Source of the DNA: Butyrivibrio sp. INlla16
GTDB taxonomy: Bacteria; Bacillota; Clostridia; Lachnospirales; Lachnospiraceae
DNA length: 64,000 bases
NCBI RefSeq assembly: GCF_900104155.1
Contig: NZ_FMYB01000006.1
Span: 13,014 to 77,013, forward strand
Direction: 5' to 3'
The notes beneath the pieces are model-generated. The model saw only the letters and a program-made list of their open reading frames with translations. It had not been told where the DNA came from and did no database searches. Below are positions 24,571 through 33,828 of the stretch, piece by piece (position 1 is the stretch's first letter; each line of letters opens with the position of its first letter). Both the position numbers and the translations under genes were made by a program.

Positions 24571-25748
24571 CGGATTACTTCCTCCGTTTCAGCGTCAAAA
24601 ATGTGGACCTTCGTGGGCTTTAGTCTGAAGCAGACTTCGCCTCCGATGAACTGAGGACGTGTCTCCGAAGGGATTATCGCTCTTATCACGGTTCCTTCAA
24701 AAGCCTCGTGTGTACAGATGATGCTGGTATCACGCCCCATTACTTCCATTTTTCTGAATTCGCAGCGAAGGGTTCCAAAAAAATTATCTGTATCATTCTC
24801 GGACAGGGCTTCGAAACCCTCAGGTCTTATAGCAACGTAGCACGGTCTGATTTCCGAGCTTCCGGCACCATTGGCATTTTGGGATATTTCTCCCTTCTCA
24901 CAATTTCTTCCGGCATGCCCGCAGAGGTCCTTCACATCCATCACATAGTCTTTTCCTATGAAAAGTGAACTGCCTCTGATCTCGCCCTTGAAGACGTTGA
25001 TCTGGGGAGACCCCAGGAATTTCGCAACAAAGAGGTTGTCCGGATAGTCGTAGACATCCTGAGGCGCGCCGTACTGCATGATGCAGCCGTCCTTCATAAC
25101 TACGATGGAGTCACAGATGCTCATCGCCTCTTCCTGATCATGGGTTACGAAAATTGTGGTAATTCCGGTCTCTATCTGAATTCTCTTGAGCTCCTCTCTT
25201 GTCTGAAGGCGGAGTCTTGCGTCAAGATTTGACAAGGGCTCATCCAGAAGGAGGACTCTTGGCTGCTTAACAAGTGCTCTCGCAATCGCAACTCTCTGCT
25301 GCTGTCCGCCCGACATCTCGGAGGGTTTGCGGTCAAGAAGGCTCTCAATCTGCACAAGCTTTGCGGTCTTAAGGACTTTGCTGTTCATCTCGTCCTTGGT
25401 GAGTTTGTCCTTTCCGCGCAGGTTCTCAAGTGGGAACCGAATGTTTTCACGCACGTTAAGATGTGGGTACAGCGCATAATTCTGGAAAACAAGCCCCACT
25501 CCGCGATTTTCAGCCGGAAGCTCTGTCACGTCATCATCTCCGAAGAAAATCTTGCCGGAAGTCGGTTTTTCAAGGCCGCTTATAAGGTTAAGGACCGTAC
25601 TTTTTCCGCAGCCCGAAGGACCGAGGAGCCCAATGAGCTTCCCGTCCGGGATTTCGTGGTCGAAGTTATTTACGGCGATGACGTCGCCCTTTATTTTTTT
25701 GTTTCTGTTTGGGAATTTTTTTGTTAGATTTTCTAAAACTATTTTCAT
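24567..25748 (-). CDS. Sugar ABC transporter ATPase (MsmK/UgpC-like)
   Basis: A 393-aa CUT1 ATPase. Walker A is GPSGCGKST, the Q-loop is VFQNYALYPH, the signature is LSGGQ-like (EMSGGQQQRVAIARAL), Walker B is VLLLDEPLSNLD and the switch histidine is in TIFVTHDQEEAM. The C-terminal third is the TOBE/regulatory domain. An insertion of basic and Cys-containing residues (LCGHAGRNCEKGE) is unusual there. The start ATG 25748 follows AAGGG, part of a truncated repeat; a longer reading to 25835 only translates repeats. MsmK-type ATPases often serve several importers, so it may also energise others in the genome. Confidence 0.95.
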   Translation of the reverse strand: MKIVLENLTKKFPNRNKKIKGDVIAVNNFDHEIPDGKLIGLLGPSGCGKSTVLNLISGLEKPTSGKIFFGDDDVTELPAENRGVGLVFQNYALYPHLNVRENIRFPLENLRGKDKLTKDEMNSKVLKTAKLVQIESLLDRKPSEMSGGQQQRVAIARALVKQPRVLLLDEPLSNLDARLRLQTREELKRIQIETGITTIFVTHDQEEAMSICDSIVVMKDGCIMQYGAPQDVYDYPDNLFVAKFLGSPQINVFKGEIRGSSLFIGKDYVMDVKDLCGHAGRNCEKGEISQNANGAGSSEIRPCYVAIRPEGFEALSENDTDNFFGTLRCEFRKMEVMGRDTSIICTHEAFEGTVIRAIIPSETRPQFIGGEVCFRLKPTKVHIFDAETEEVIR

Positions 25749-25753
25749 ACTTG

Positions 25754-25863
25754 CCCTTATCCGTCTGCTTTGCAGACAACTTGTGGTCCCCTCATCCGTC
25801 TGCTTCGCAGACACCTTCCCCCCAGGGGAAGGCAATTAATTATTCCTCCCCCAAGGGGAAGGC
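25754..25863 (-). repeat. Dispersed hairpin repeat cluster R5: truncated, full and tail copies
   Basis: Three pieces lie in a row: a truncated head copy (about 25754-25781, stem TCTGC-AAA-GCAGA), a full short copy (25788-25833, stem TCTGC-GAA-GCAGA) and a tail-only copy (about 25845-25863). They separate the PHP and ATPase genes. The truncated piece gives the AAGGG upstream of the ATPase start. Confidence 0.85.
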
Positions 25864-25867
25864 TAAA

Positions 25868-26683
25868 TCATTCTTCGTCGAATTTGATTTCCGGGAACCC
25901 GGCCGCGTAGTACTGCGAAAGGAAGCTTTCGCTGTCGCGGTTCATGATGAGTTCCTGCGGGAAATGGATTTCCTCAAGCATTGATATCGCTGTGGGAAAT
26001 CTTCCGACATCTGTCGCGATATGAGCGTCAGTGTTGACACAGATGCTTACCCCAAGCTCTGCGCATCTTATGGCGATTTCCTTGCATCTGTCCATAACGT
26101 CGCCGCTCCAGATAACACTGTGCTCATTTATCTCGATCGGTTTGTGTAGTTCTTTTGCCCGGTTTAGGACTTCGTCGGTTTCAAAAGGTATTCCGGCGCG
26201 GCCTATGTGTCCGAGCATCAGTATTTGCGGATCTTCCAGAACGGTGATGTACATCTGAGTCGCCTGGTTTTTAGTGATGCCCTGAAGTCCCCATTTTCCG
26301 TGCACACTTGCTATGATAAAGTCCAGGTTCTCTGTCGCTCTGTGAAAGAGGTCTTTGTCTTCCTTGTAGGGATCGCCTACAATTGATCTTTTTATAGGAA
26401 GTCCCATTCCAAAGAGGTAGCCCTCGGGATTGACTATGTCCACCTCGCATCCGCGAAGGAGTTTAACGCCATGCCAAAAGCGTTTCCAGCACCCCTGATT
26501 GGTGAAAAACTGGTAGGAGCGCAGATCCTCGTCCTCTGCAACGACCATGGAACTGAAATGATCGGTGCTGGCAAGAAGCTCCAGTCCTATGGACTCGGCC
26601 TCCCGCACGTTCTCCTCGATGGTTGAGTAGGCGTGCGCCGAGTATAATGTGTGGGTGTGCAGGTCACATTTTATGGTTAGCAT
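25868..26683 (-). CDS. PHP-domain metal-dependent hydrolase (YcdX-like)
   Basis: A 271-aa PHP protein, normally a phosphatase or phosphoesterase using a trinuclear metal centre. Metal ligands are visible in DLHTHTLYSAHA (residues 7-18), ASTDHF, EVDI near 98, ASVHGKW, GHIGR and the C-terminal NTDAH. The ATG at 26683 follows GAGGAG, which is the end of repeat R6; an ORF extending to 26794 just reads the repeat. It sits between the GH3 gene and the ABC transporter genes. Its substrate, possibly a sugar phosphate, is unknown. Confidence 0.9.
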   Translation of the reverse strand: MLTIKCDLHTHTLYSAHAYSTIEENVREAESIGLELLASTDHFSSMVVAEDEDLRSYQFFTNQGCWKRFWHGVKLLRGCEVDIVNPEGYLFGMGLPIKRSIVGDPYKEDKDLFHRATENLDFIIASVHGKWGLQGITKNQATQMYITVLEDPQILMLGHIGRAGIPFETDEVLNRAKELHKPIEINEHSVIWSGDVMDRCKEIAIRCAELGVSICVNTDAHIATDVGRFPTAISMLEEIHFPQELIMNRDSESFLSQYYAAGFPEIKFDEE

Positions 26684-26686
26684 TTT

Positions 26687-26783
26687 CTCCTCATCCGGCA
26701 CTTCGTGCCGCCTGTCTTCGCTCCGCTTCGGTCCGCGCTGAACCGACGTCCCCCGGACGTCGAGCGCCCCCCAAGGGGAAGGC
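26687..26783 (-). repeat. Dispersed intergenic hairpin repeat, long copy R6
   Basis: Long form nearly identical to R7, with the internal hairpin GACGTCC-CCC-GGACGTC inside GCGCT/AGCGC. The terminus is GGATGAGGAG rather than GGATGAGGGG and serves as ribosome site of the PHP gene. Confidence 0.9.
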
Positions 26784-26803
26784 ATAGAAGGCATATTATT
26801 GTT

Positions 26804-28900
26804 TTATTCTATCGTCGTTAGTTCTCCGCTGTTGAAGCCGACGGCGTATTTGCCGATTCCGACTCTGTCACGGACAGGAATTTCAAATTCTATTTCTCCG
26901 TTTGCCCTGGTGTATACTTTTTCGAAGCCGACAAGCTCAAGGTAGTCATGCGCTTCGTCTGGCAGTCTGTAGACCTGGATTATCTCCGCGCCATCCTCAT
27001 CGGATTTGTTGGTAAGCTTGCCGCAGGCCATGCGCCGTCCGGTGTTGAAGGACAGCTTCGATATCTCAAAATCGGAGTAGGTCAGTCCGTATCCGAAAGG
27101 AAACTGCACGGGAATATTTTCCTTGTAAATGTGGCGATATCCGATGTGGAAACGCTCTTTGTAATGAACCATCTCAGTGTCCCCAAAGTCACCTATACTG
27201 TGGGCTGAGCAGTCTTTTTCCGATTTATAAAAAGTCTCCGGCAGGTGTCCGCAGGGATTGATGTCCCCAAGGATAACCTCTGCGAGCGCGTTTCCGCCCT
27301 CCATGCCATTATAATACATCCACACAAGTGCTTTACACTTATCAAGCCATCTTGTCATATCAACGGCGCCGCCGCCTATCATGCAAACGATGGTGTCGGG
27401 GCGTTTTTCCAGGAGTTCTTCCAAAAGTTCATCCTGCTCGTAAGGGAGCTTTATATTCTCTTTGTCCTTACCCTCGAGGTCGATATCGTGATTTAATCCG
27501 CCTACGAAAATTACATAATCATAGTCATCGCAGGCAGCAAGAGCTTCGTCTCTTAGGTTTTTACGAAGCTTTGAAAGCTCTTCTTTTTCTTTTGCATCTT
27601 CCGCAGAGTCCTTGGTTTCCTCAATGTCATCAAGGCTTGTAGCCTGCCAGTTTGTGCCCTCATAGCTGAAAATCGCTTCCTGAGAGCTGGCGTAACCCCG
27701 CAGGTAGTCGACCTTTGCCGCTCCGCCGATTCTTCCCTTAATTCCAAGAAGCGGAGTGATTTCGTAAAGGGCCTTGATTTCTGCGCTTCCGCCGCCGTTT
27801 GAATGGGTGCGATTTGCATTTTCGCCAATTATAAGAATTCTCTTATTCTTTATTTCGTATCGTGAGAGAGGAAGGTGCTTGTCTTCATTTTTCAAAAGTA
27901 CGATGCTTCCCCTTGCGATGTCAAGGCAATCCTGTCTTGCTGCAAATGAGTTGTAGGGCGCATCTTTCCTGATCATCACGTCCTCATCAAGCATGTTGAG
28001 GCGAAGCATCAGGATCAGAATGCGAATTACCTTGCGATCGATTATTTCCTCGTCGATTTCGCCGCTTAGAACCATGTCCTTTAGCGGCTTCGCGAATTTG
28101 TAATTATCAAAATCGCTTGTGACGGACATATCCAGGTCAATTTCCGCTTCGGCAGCTTCTTTGGTATTGTGAATGCCGCCCCAATCGGAGATCACGAGTC
28201 CCTGGAAGCCCCATTTTTCCCTGAGAATCTCATTCAGAAGGAGCTTGCTCTCGCAGCAGTATTCGCCGCGCAGCTTGTTGTAGGCAGCCATGATGCTGTA
28301 GGGATTTGCGGCGTCTATGACATCCTTGAACACCTGGAGATACAACTCATCAAGAACATCGTCGTCGATTTCTTCATCGACTTCAAGCCTTGCAGTTTCC
28401 TGGTGATTCAGGGCGAAGTGCTTCGGGCATGCGGAGACATCCCAGCTCTGGACGCCTTTTATATACTCCGATGCCATCTCGGAGGTCAAGAAAGGATCCT
28501 CGCTGAAATATTCAAAGTTTCTTCCGCAAAGCGGCGACCTTTTGAGGTTCATGCCTGGCGCAAGGATTATATCTTTACCGCGGCCTCTGGTCTCCTCGCC
28601 GAGAACGCTTCCGGTTCTGCTTGCAAGGTTTTTGTTCCAGGTCGCTGCAACCGCGCTGTTGCAGGGAAGATAGGTAACATAATCGTCAGTGTTTCCTACC
28701 GGAATCCAGTCGTCTTTTTCAAACTCCGCGCGAACTCCCATGGGGCCGTCGGACATTACAAGCGGCGGTATCCCAAGTCTCGGTATTCCCTTCGTTTTGA
28801 AGAGTTCGTTTCCGTGGATCATCCCGATTTTTTCATCCAGGGTCATCGCCTCTAAAATTTCTTCCGCGCGATATTTTAAAGTTTGAATGCTTCCTTCCAT
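26804..28900 (-). CDS. Glycoside hydrolase family 3, beta-glucosidase-like
   Basis: A 698-aa cytoplasmic enzyme (no signal peptide) that releases terminal beta-linked sugars, usually glucose. The nucleophile is Asp239 in LVISDWGG. The substrate-binding KHFALNHQE is at 160-168 and NFEYFSEDP lies near 128-136. The second domain and the C-terminal fibronectin III-like domain (PFGYGLTYSDFEISKL) complete the usual three-domain layout, with no PA14 insertion. It lies upstream of the PHP and ABC genes, with a GGAAGGG-type ribosome site. It probably cleaves oligosaccharides brought in by the neighbouring importer; beta-xylosidase activity cannot be excluded. Confidence 0.95.
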   Translation of the reverse strand: MEGSIQTLKYRAEEILEAMTLDEKIGMIHGNELFKTKGIPRLGIPPLVMSDGPMGVRAEFEKDDWIPVGNTDDYVTYLPCNSAVAATWNKNLASRTGSVLGEETRGRGKDIILAPGMNLKRSPLCGRNFEYFSEDPFLTSEMASEYIKGVQSWDVSACPKHFALNHQETARLEVDEEIDDDVLDELYLQVFKDVIDAANPYSIMAAYNKLRGEYCCESKLLLNEILREKWGFQGLVISDWGGIHNTKEAAEAEIDLDMSVTSDFDNYKFAKPLKDMVLSGEIDEEIIDRKVIRILILMLRLNMLDEDVMIRKDAPYNSFAARQDCLDIARGSIVLLKNEDKHLPLSRYEIKNKRILIIGENANRTHSNGGGSAEIKALYEITPLLGIKGRIGGAAKVDYLRGYASSQEAIFSYEGTNWQATSLDDIEETKDSAEDAKEKEELSKLRKNLRDEALAACDDYDYVIFVGGLNHDIDLEGKDKENIKLPYEQDELLEELLEKRPDTIVCMIGGGAVDMTRWLDKCKALVWMYYNGMEGGNALAEVILGDINPCGHLPETFYKSEKDCSAHSIGDFGDTEMVHYKERFHIGYRHIYKENIPVQFPFGYGLTYSDFEISKLSFNTGRRMACGKLTNKSDEDGAEIIQVYRLPDEAHDYLELVGFEKVYTRANGEIEFEIPVRDRVGIGKYAVGFNSGELTTIE

Positions 28901-29013
28901 AATATGCCCTTCCGATTATAATAATCACAAATTACGGTTTTATCCATAATAATCTTAGCACACCGGCGCTGAAGTATTCGTTAAATAACTATAAAAAAGT
29001 AGCGTTTTTCCGT

Positions 29014-30180
29014 TTATGAAAAGATTATATTCCTCAGTTTTCTCGTGGCAACTCCGGTGCCGTAATCAACTCTCTGAGTCAGCATAAGGAAGGTTGTTCC
29101 GCTCTCGGGATCATTGCAGAAATAGGGGCCAAGCCAGCCATCCCAGCCGTACTCGCCTTCGCCTGCGATTATTCCGGCTCTTCCGGGATTCTTCATTATG
29201 CGCATAAGATTGCCGTAAGAAAATCCGCCGAGGGCGCTCCAGGTTTTCATGTCGTTTTGCTGCTCATCTGTAAGCTGAGCTCCTGTCATGAAGCGCACGG
29301 TATTCTTTGTGAGGATTTCTTTTCCTTCAAAAGTTCCGCCGTTCATGAGCATTCTTGCAAAGTTCGCATAGTCGTCAATTGTTGAGAAAATGCCCGCGCC
29401 GCCTGATTCGAAGGCATTCTTTTTTCCATCGTCGCGGATACCAAGGTTGTTGCCGCTGTATCTGACAGGTGCTTCGCCGTAGCAATCATAGGCAGTTGCG
29501 AACCGGTCCATTTTTTCCTCCGGCACATAGAATCCGGTGTCCTTCATGTTAAGCGGCTCAAAGATGCGCTCCTTCAGGAAGTCTCCGAACTTCATTCCGG
29601 AAGCCGTCTCTATTACAGCGCCAAGTACGTCGGCGCTTGTGCCGTAGCGGAAGTGGTCCCCGGGTTGGAATTCAAGCGGAAGTCTGCCCAGGCGCTCAGC
29701 GAATTCCATAGTGCTCATCATGTTATCGGTGGGAAGTCTGTCAATCAGCTCGTTATAAAGCTGACCTGTTGTGATCTCCGCCGCCGTGTTGTCGAAGGGA
29801 TAGACAAGCCCTGAGGTCATGTCGAGAAGGTCCTTTATGAACATCGGCCGATCCCATCTCACGGGCCTTCTTACTCCGCCTTCAACTATTTCCTGATTTT
29901 TGAAGCTCTCGATGTAGTTTCCGACAGGCTCGTAGGGCTCAATTATTCCGTCCTGAATGAGGAGCATCGCTGCCGCCGCAGTTATTGGCTTACTCTGGGA
30001 GTAAAGCCTTACGATGGTGTCACGCTTAAACGGCTTTTTTGCTTCAAGATCCGCAAAACCGGCCTCTGCGTACATTTCTTCCTTACCATCCTTCAGGACA
30101 AGAGCATTTAAACCCACCAGCTCTCCTGAATCTATGATTCTGTCAATACATTCTGTGAATAGTTTTTTCTTGTCTCGCAT
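29014..30180 (-). CDS. Class C beta-lactamase-like serine hydrolase (esterase)
   Basis: A 388-aa cytoplasmic protein of the penicillin-binding/beta-lactamase fold. The catalytic SxxK is Ser61-Gln-Ser-Lys64 in RLYSQSKPITAA. The second motif, where YxN is expected, reads RYGTSADVLG, an esterase-like YGT form. The C-terminal third has the usual GGAGIFSTIDDYANFARML. No signal peptide, so a cell-wall or antibiotic role is unlikely. Family VIII esterases of this type remove acyl groups. Encoded between GH31 and GH3, it may deacetylate imported oligosaccharides. The ribosome site AAGGAGAG is strong; the GH31 gene lies 11 bases upstream. Confidence 0.9.
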   Translation of the reverse strand: MRDKKKLFTECIDRIIDSGELVGLNALVLKDGKEEMYAEAGFADLEAKKPFKRDTIVRLYSQSKPITAAAAMLLIQDGIIEPYEPVGNYIESFKNQEIVEGGVRRPVRWDRPMFIKDLLDMTSGLVYPFDNTAAEITTGQLYNELIDRLPTDNMMSTMEFAERLGRLPLEFQPGDHFRYGTSADVLGAVIETASGMKFGDFLKERIFEPLNMKDTGFYVPEEKMDRFATAYDCYGEAPVRYSGNNLGIRDDGKKNAFESGGAGIFSTIDDYANFARMLMNGGTFEGKEILTKNTVRFMTGAQLTDEQQNDMKTWSALGGFSYGNLMRIMKNPGRAGIIAGEGEYGWDGWLGPYFCNDPESGTTFLMLTQRVDYGTGVATRKLRNIIFS

Positions 30181-30191
30181 TGTGTCTCTCC

Positions 30192-32195
30192 TTACTTTTT
30201 CCTAAATACCGGAATTGATTCAATCGGAGCTTTTACAGTAATTGTCTGCGCGCCGTCGTAAATCTTGCCATCTCTTATGTCTTCCCACTTTCCTTGAGGA
30301 AGATATACCTGTCTCTCAAACTGATTCAGTTCAAGGATCGGAGCAACCAGGTAGTCGCTTCCGAACATGTACTCATCGTAGGTTTCCCAGCACTTTTCGT
30401 CATTCGGGAACTCATAGAAAAGTGTCCTGATTATAGGTGAGCCGTTTTTGCTTGTTTCTTCAAAAAGTGACTTTATATAGGGCTTCAGCTCATGTCTTAA
30501 ATTCAGCTGATCCTTCATTATCTTGAAGTTGTCTTCGCCGTAGCTCCAGAGCTCATTGTCCTGGCCGGTGTGAAGATATCCGCCGCCGAAATCTCTGTTA
30601 TCAAGCGGAGGAATGTCATAGGGACCTCTGTCTCCGTGGATTCGGAGGATTGGTGAAAATACCGCAAATTCAAACCATCTGATAAGGAGCTGTCTGAAAT
30701 CGGGATCATTCACATCGTCGGTCATGAAGCCGCCGATGTCGGTTGTCCACCATGAAATTCCGGCAAGTCCCATATTGAGGCCTGCAGCGATCTGGTCCCT
30801 TAATGCTTCAAAAGTACTCGGTACATCTCCGGACCAGACAACATTTCCGTACTTCTGGCTTCCGGCCCAGGCTGAGCGGAGGAGGTTGACTACCGGTGTA
30901 TTCTGCTCTTTTTTCATGTTGTCGTAGAAGGTGCGGCTATAGCACTGCGGATAGATGTTGCTGACTTCCAGTGCCGATCCCATGTAGTACCTTAGGGCGT
31001 CGAAGTCATACTTGATAAGGTCGGGCTCAGAGTTATCGAGCCAGAACATGTCTATTCCGAAATCATAGTAGTTCTTCTTGCAGACCTGCCATACATAGTC
31101 TCTGGCCTCAGGATTGGTCGCATCGAAAACTGTGCAATCACCCTGATAATCATAGTTCTGAAGTCCGCCTCTTTCGTTTTTCACAAGGAGTCCTTTTTCC
31201 AACATGTCGTAAAAGTGCTCGCTGCGCTTGTCGACTGAAGGCCATACGGAAACCATGACCTTGATGCCCATGCTGTGGAGCTCGTCCACCATCGCCTTGG
31301 GATCAGGCCAATAGGTCTCGTCAAATTTCCAGTCGCCCTGGACGGTCCAGTGGAAGAAGTCGATAACGATGCAGTCGATCGGCACGCCCTTCTCCTTGCA
31401 GGTGCGGGCTACGGTGAGGACTTCCTCCTGTGTGCGGTATCTGAGTTTGCACTGCCAGAGTCCCAGCAGCTCGTCAGGCATTTGCGGCGCACGGCCGGTC
31501 ACTTCGGTGTAATTTTCAATAATCTGTCTTGGTGTGTCCTCAGCTGTAATCCAGTAGTCAAGCTCCTTTGAGGCCTCAGTCACCCACTCGGTGTAGTTGT
31601 TTCCGAAGGTTACACGGCCTACGGCCGGATTGTTCCATAAAAATCCGTAGCCAAGGCTGGATACTGCGAAAGGTACAGACACCTGTGAATTTCTCTGCTC
31701 GAGGTCGAGGATGCATCCCTTCAGGTCCGTGTAGGGCTGCTGGTACTGTCCCATTCCAAAGATTTTCTCGCCGTCGTTACTCTCGAATTTGAGTGTGATG
31801 CGGTAGTCGCCGCCCACATGCGGCTTGTAATCGCGGTTAATGTATTTAAGGCATCTTGATTCCTTTGACTCGGTTCCACCGTAGCAGCGAAAATACTCGC
31901 GAAGGAACATCTTTTCATCTTTATAAAAAGTTATTACTCCCGCAAAGTTCACGGTTGCCTTGATCTTGCCGTTTTCAATGCTTGCAAAAGGGCCGTCCTC
32001 GCGCTCTGTTATGGAGATTTCAGCGGTTTTATCGCTTTTGCAATTGTCATCAACTGTCAGCGCCCAGTTTCTTCCGGTGAACTCCGGATACATCGTGCTT
32101 CGAACTCTCAGTGAATTCTTGCCCCAGGGCTCTATTCTCAGTGTTTCCCCCTGTCTTTTTGCTATAAGTGCTCCTTCTTTTTCAAGAAATATCAT
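30192..32195 (-). CDS. Glycoside hydrolase family 31, alpha-xylosidase-like
   Basis: A 667-aa cytoplasmic enzyme. The nucleophile is Asp387 in MFWLDNSEPDL. The acid/base is probably the Asp in WSGDVPSTFEAL. The stretch DFFHWTVQGDWKFDETYWPDP followed by MVDELHSMGIKVMVSVWP is typical of the XylS/Xyl31A alpha-xylosidase branch. The N-terminal beta-sandwich (about 1-235) and catalytic barrel are complete. Alpha-glucosidase activity is the alternative. It appears to be the first gene of the catabolic set, with GAGGGAGG upstream. With GH3 it would strip xylose then glucose from xyloglucan fragments (inference). Confidence 0.93.
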   Translation of the reverse strand: MIFLEKEGALIAKRQGETLRIEPWGKNSLRVRSTMYPEFTGRNWALTVDDNCKSDKTAEISITEREDGPFASIENGKIKATVNFAGVITFYKDEKMFLREYFRCYGGTESKESRCLKYINRDYKPHVGGDYRITLKFESNDGEKIFGMGQYQQPYTDLKGCILDLEQRNSQVSVPFAVSSLGYGFLWNNPAVGRVTFGNNYTEWVTEASKELDYWITAEDTPRQIIENYTEVTGRAPQMPDELLGLWQCKLRYRTQEEVLTVARTCKEKGVPIDCIVIDFFHWTVQGDWKFDETYWPDPKAMVDELHSMGIKVMVSVWPSVDKRSEHFYDMLEKGLLVKNERGGLQNYDYQGDCTVFDATNPEARDYVWQVCKKNYYDFGIDMFWLDNSEPDLIKYDFDALRYYMGSALEVSNIYPQCYSRTFYDNMKKEQNTPVVNLLRSAWAGSQKYGNVVWSGDVPSTFEALRDQIAAGLNMGLAGISWWTTDIGGFMTDDVNDPDFRQLLIRWFEFAVFSPILRIHGDRGPYDIPPLDNRDFGGGYLHTGQDNELWSYGEDNFKIMKDQLNLRHELKPYIKSLFEETSKNGSPIIRTLFYEFPNDEKCWETYDEYMFGSDYLVAPILELNQFERQVYLPQGKWEDIRDGKIYDGAQTITVKAPIESIPVFRKK

Positions 32196-32261
32196 GTCTT
32201 TCCTCCCTCGTACTGAAAACTCTTTCTAATTTTTGCCATTCAATTTTTATTGAACAGTTCT

Positions 32262-32885
32262 TTATTCATTAAATATCTTAATAACAAACAGCCTGCCTTC
32301 TCGCACGCTGATTTCGGCGATATTGCCATCAGGAATTTCATTGGAAACTCCAAGCGGAAAATCCGAGATAATGTCCGCATCTTCAATGTTATATTTTGCA
32401 TTTTTTATTGTTACGCCGTGGGCGTCACCGCCTGCCGCCAGCACTGAGAAATACTTGCACTTTTCGGATATTGTGAATTTTCCCGACACTACTCCAATCT
32501 CCGAGTAGTCATCTAAGATGATTCCCGATAATCCCTTTGAATTCAGCATTAGCAAAATTGCGAGGTTTCCAAGTGTATGGTCAAATCTTTTTCCAAGCGC
32601 GCCAACTAGTACAAACTCAGTAAAACCGCGGTTTATTGCTTCCTTTACGGCGTAAACGGTGTCTGTGTCATCCTTTTCTGTGGGCAGCACTATGGTTTCT
32701 ACATCTAATTCGGGATTTTCATGGGAATCGAAGTCCCCCACAATTAAAGAAGGCTTGAAACCAAGCCTTTCCATGTGAGAAAGTCCGCAGTCGCAGTAGA
32801 TGAAAAAATCATCATCACTGAGGCGCCCGCGGACAAACTCATAGTTTTCAATTGGTGATCCCCCAACTACAACACATCTTTTCAT
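32262..32885 (-). CDS. thiN: Thiamine pyrophosphokinase
   Basis: A 207-aa enzyme that makes thiamine diphosphate from thiamine and ATP in the cytoplasm. Family motifs are CDCGLSHMERLGFKPSLIVG followed by DFDS, the Asp-rich LPTEKDDTDTVYAVKEA, and GALGKRFDHTLGN. The C-terminal beta-domain is present (SVLAAGGDAHGVTIKNAKY). The ATG at 32885 follows GGGGGA; a longer reading to 32948 overlaps the upstream gene without need. It sits between GH114-like and GH31 genes, with no thiamine riboswitch visible nearby, so it looks constitutively expressed or part of a mixed operon. Confidence 0.93.
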   Translation of the reverse strand: MKRCVVVGGSPIENYEFVRGRLSDDDFFIYCDCGLSHMERLGFKPSLIVGDFDSHENPELDVETIVLPTEKDDTDTVYAVKEAINRGFTEFVLVGALGKRFDHTLGNLAILLMLNSKGLSGIILDDYSEIGVVSGKFTISEKCKYFSVLAAGGDAHGVTIKNAKYNIEDADIISDFPLGVSNEIPDGNIAEISVREGRLFVIKIFNE

Positions 32886-32902
32886 AAATCCCCCACAACT
32901 TC

Positions 32903-33817
32903 TCACTCCACGTTTCCATCGAGTTTCAGCGAATCCGTGACATAACATTTGTAACCATTCTGCGTACAGAATTCACTGATTTTATCCACAAGCCTCATGT
33001 CGTTCGTGTACTCAATCATGAATACCACAAGGCCTTCTTTTTTCGCACGGGCCAGATACTCCGTGTAATATTTTCTGTCAAATGCGGTCTGCTCGCCAAA
33101 CTCGCCCTTTTCATAATCCAGGATCGTACTGAAAACCGACTCCTGGTTGATTCCGGCGATGATGTCCTGTTTGTCCTCATCCATTAGCTGCGACACAAAC
33201 GTATCTCCGCCGTTTACAATGATTGGAAGATGGTACTTGTCGTCAAGCCTCTGAAGTATTTTCACAATTCCTTTGTAGATCCAGGAATGCGGATACTTGT
33301 AATATACGTCCAGATTATCTATGAAAAATCCATCAACTCCCTTTGCCACATACTGAGCAGCAAGAGTATCACAAATAAAATCCTGCCAGGACTCTTCGGA
33401 TACATCGACCCAGTATTCTCCGGGCCAGTTTTCATACTCAGCAAGTGTTATATCTGAAAAAGTCTTGTAGTAATCCCTGAAATCCTCAAGGGAACCTACA
33501 TTCAGGTAGGTGTATATCCGCCTGCCGGCTTTTTTCAAAGAGCCTATATCCTCTGCCGTAAGATACTGCGCGTCAACCACCGCAAGGCCAATGTTGGTGT
33601 CGCCGTCGAGCTTCTTGTGGAGCTGCTCCGCGCTCGCGCCAATGTAGACGCCGTAGCCCCTTGGCCCATCGGGAGAATCAATGTCCACCACGTAGCCGGC
33701 ATGGGCAATCTGCGGGATTGCGATGAAAACGGCTATGAGCACACCTGCTGCCATACGTATCGGCCTGTTTACCGAGGCACTTTTTATATGTTTAATTAAA
33801 CTTATCAAATCTTTCAT
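32903..33817 (-). CDS. Secreted GH114-like (TM1410-type) glycosidase
   Basis: A 304-aa protein with a signal peptide (basic start, then MAAGVLIAVFIAIPQIAHAG, cleavage after AHA). The mature part is a TIM barrel of the TM1410/GH114 group (endo-alpha-1,4-polygalactosaminidase-like): YTYLNVGSLEDFR, WPGEYWVDVSEESWQDFI, GVDGFFIDNLDVY with the likely catalytic Asp pair, and PIIVNGGDTFV. GH114-type enzymes act on amino-sugar exopolysaccharides; the substrate here is unknown. The start overlaps no gene; the preceding glycosylase stop lies 12 bases away. It could trim the cell's own glycan or one from neighbours. Confidence 0.85.
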   Translation of the reverse strand: MKDLISLIKHIKSASVNRPIRMAAGVLIAVFIAIPQIAHAGYVVDIDSPDGPRGYGVYIGASAEQLHKKLDGDTNIGLAVVDAQYLTAEDIGSLKKAGRRIYTYLNVGSLEDFRDYYKTFSDITLAEYENWPGEYWVDVSEESWQDFICDTLAAQYVAKGVDGFFIDNLDVYYKYPHSWIYKGIVKILQRLDDKYHLPIIVNGGDTFVSQLMDEDKQDIIAGINQESVFSTILDYEKGEFGEQTAFDRKYYTEYLARAKKEGLVVFMIEYTNDMRLVDKISEFCTQNGYKCYVTDSLKLDGNVE

Positions 33818-33828
33818 AAAAACTCTTC

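Noticed and set aside
21013-25748. Glycerol-3-phosphate importer (UgpABCE)
   Set aside because: The family resemblance is general to CUT1 transporters. The glycosidase neighbours and lack of a glycerophosphodiesterase favour an oligosaccharide.
32886-32902. Thiamine riboswitch before thiN
   Set aside because: Only a 17-base gap separates thiN from the preceding gene, too small for the element, and no conserved core is seen.
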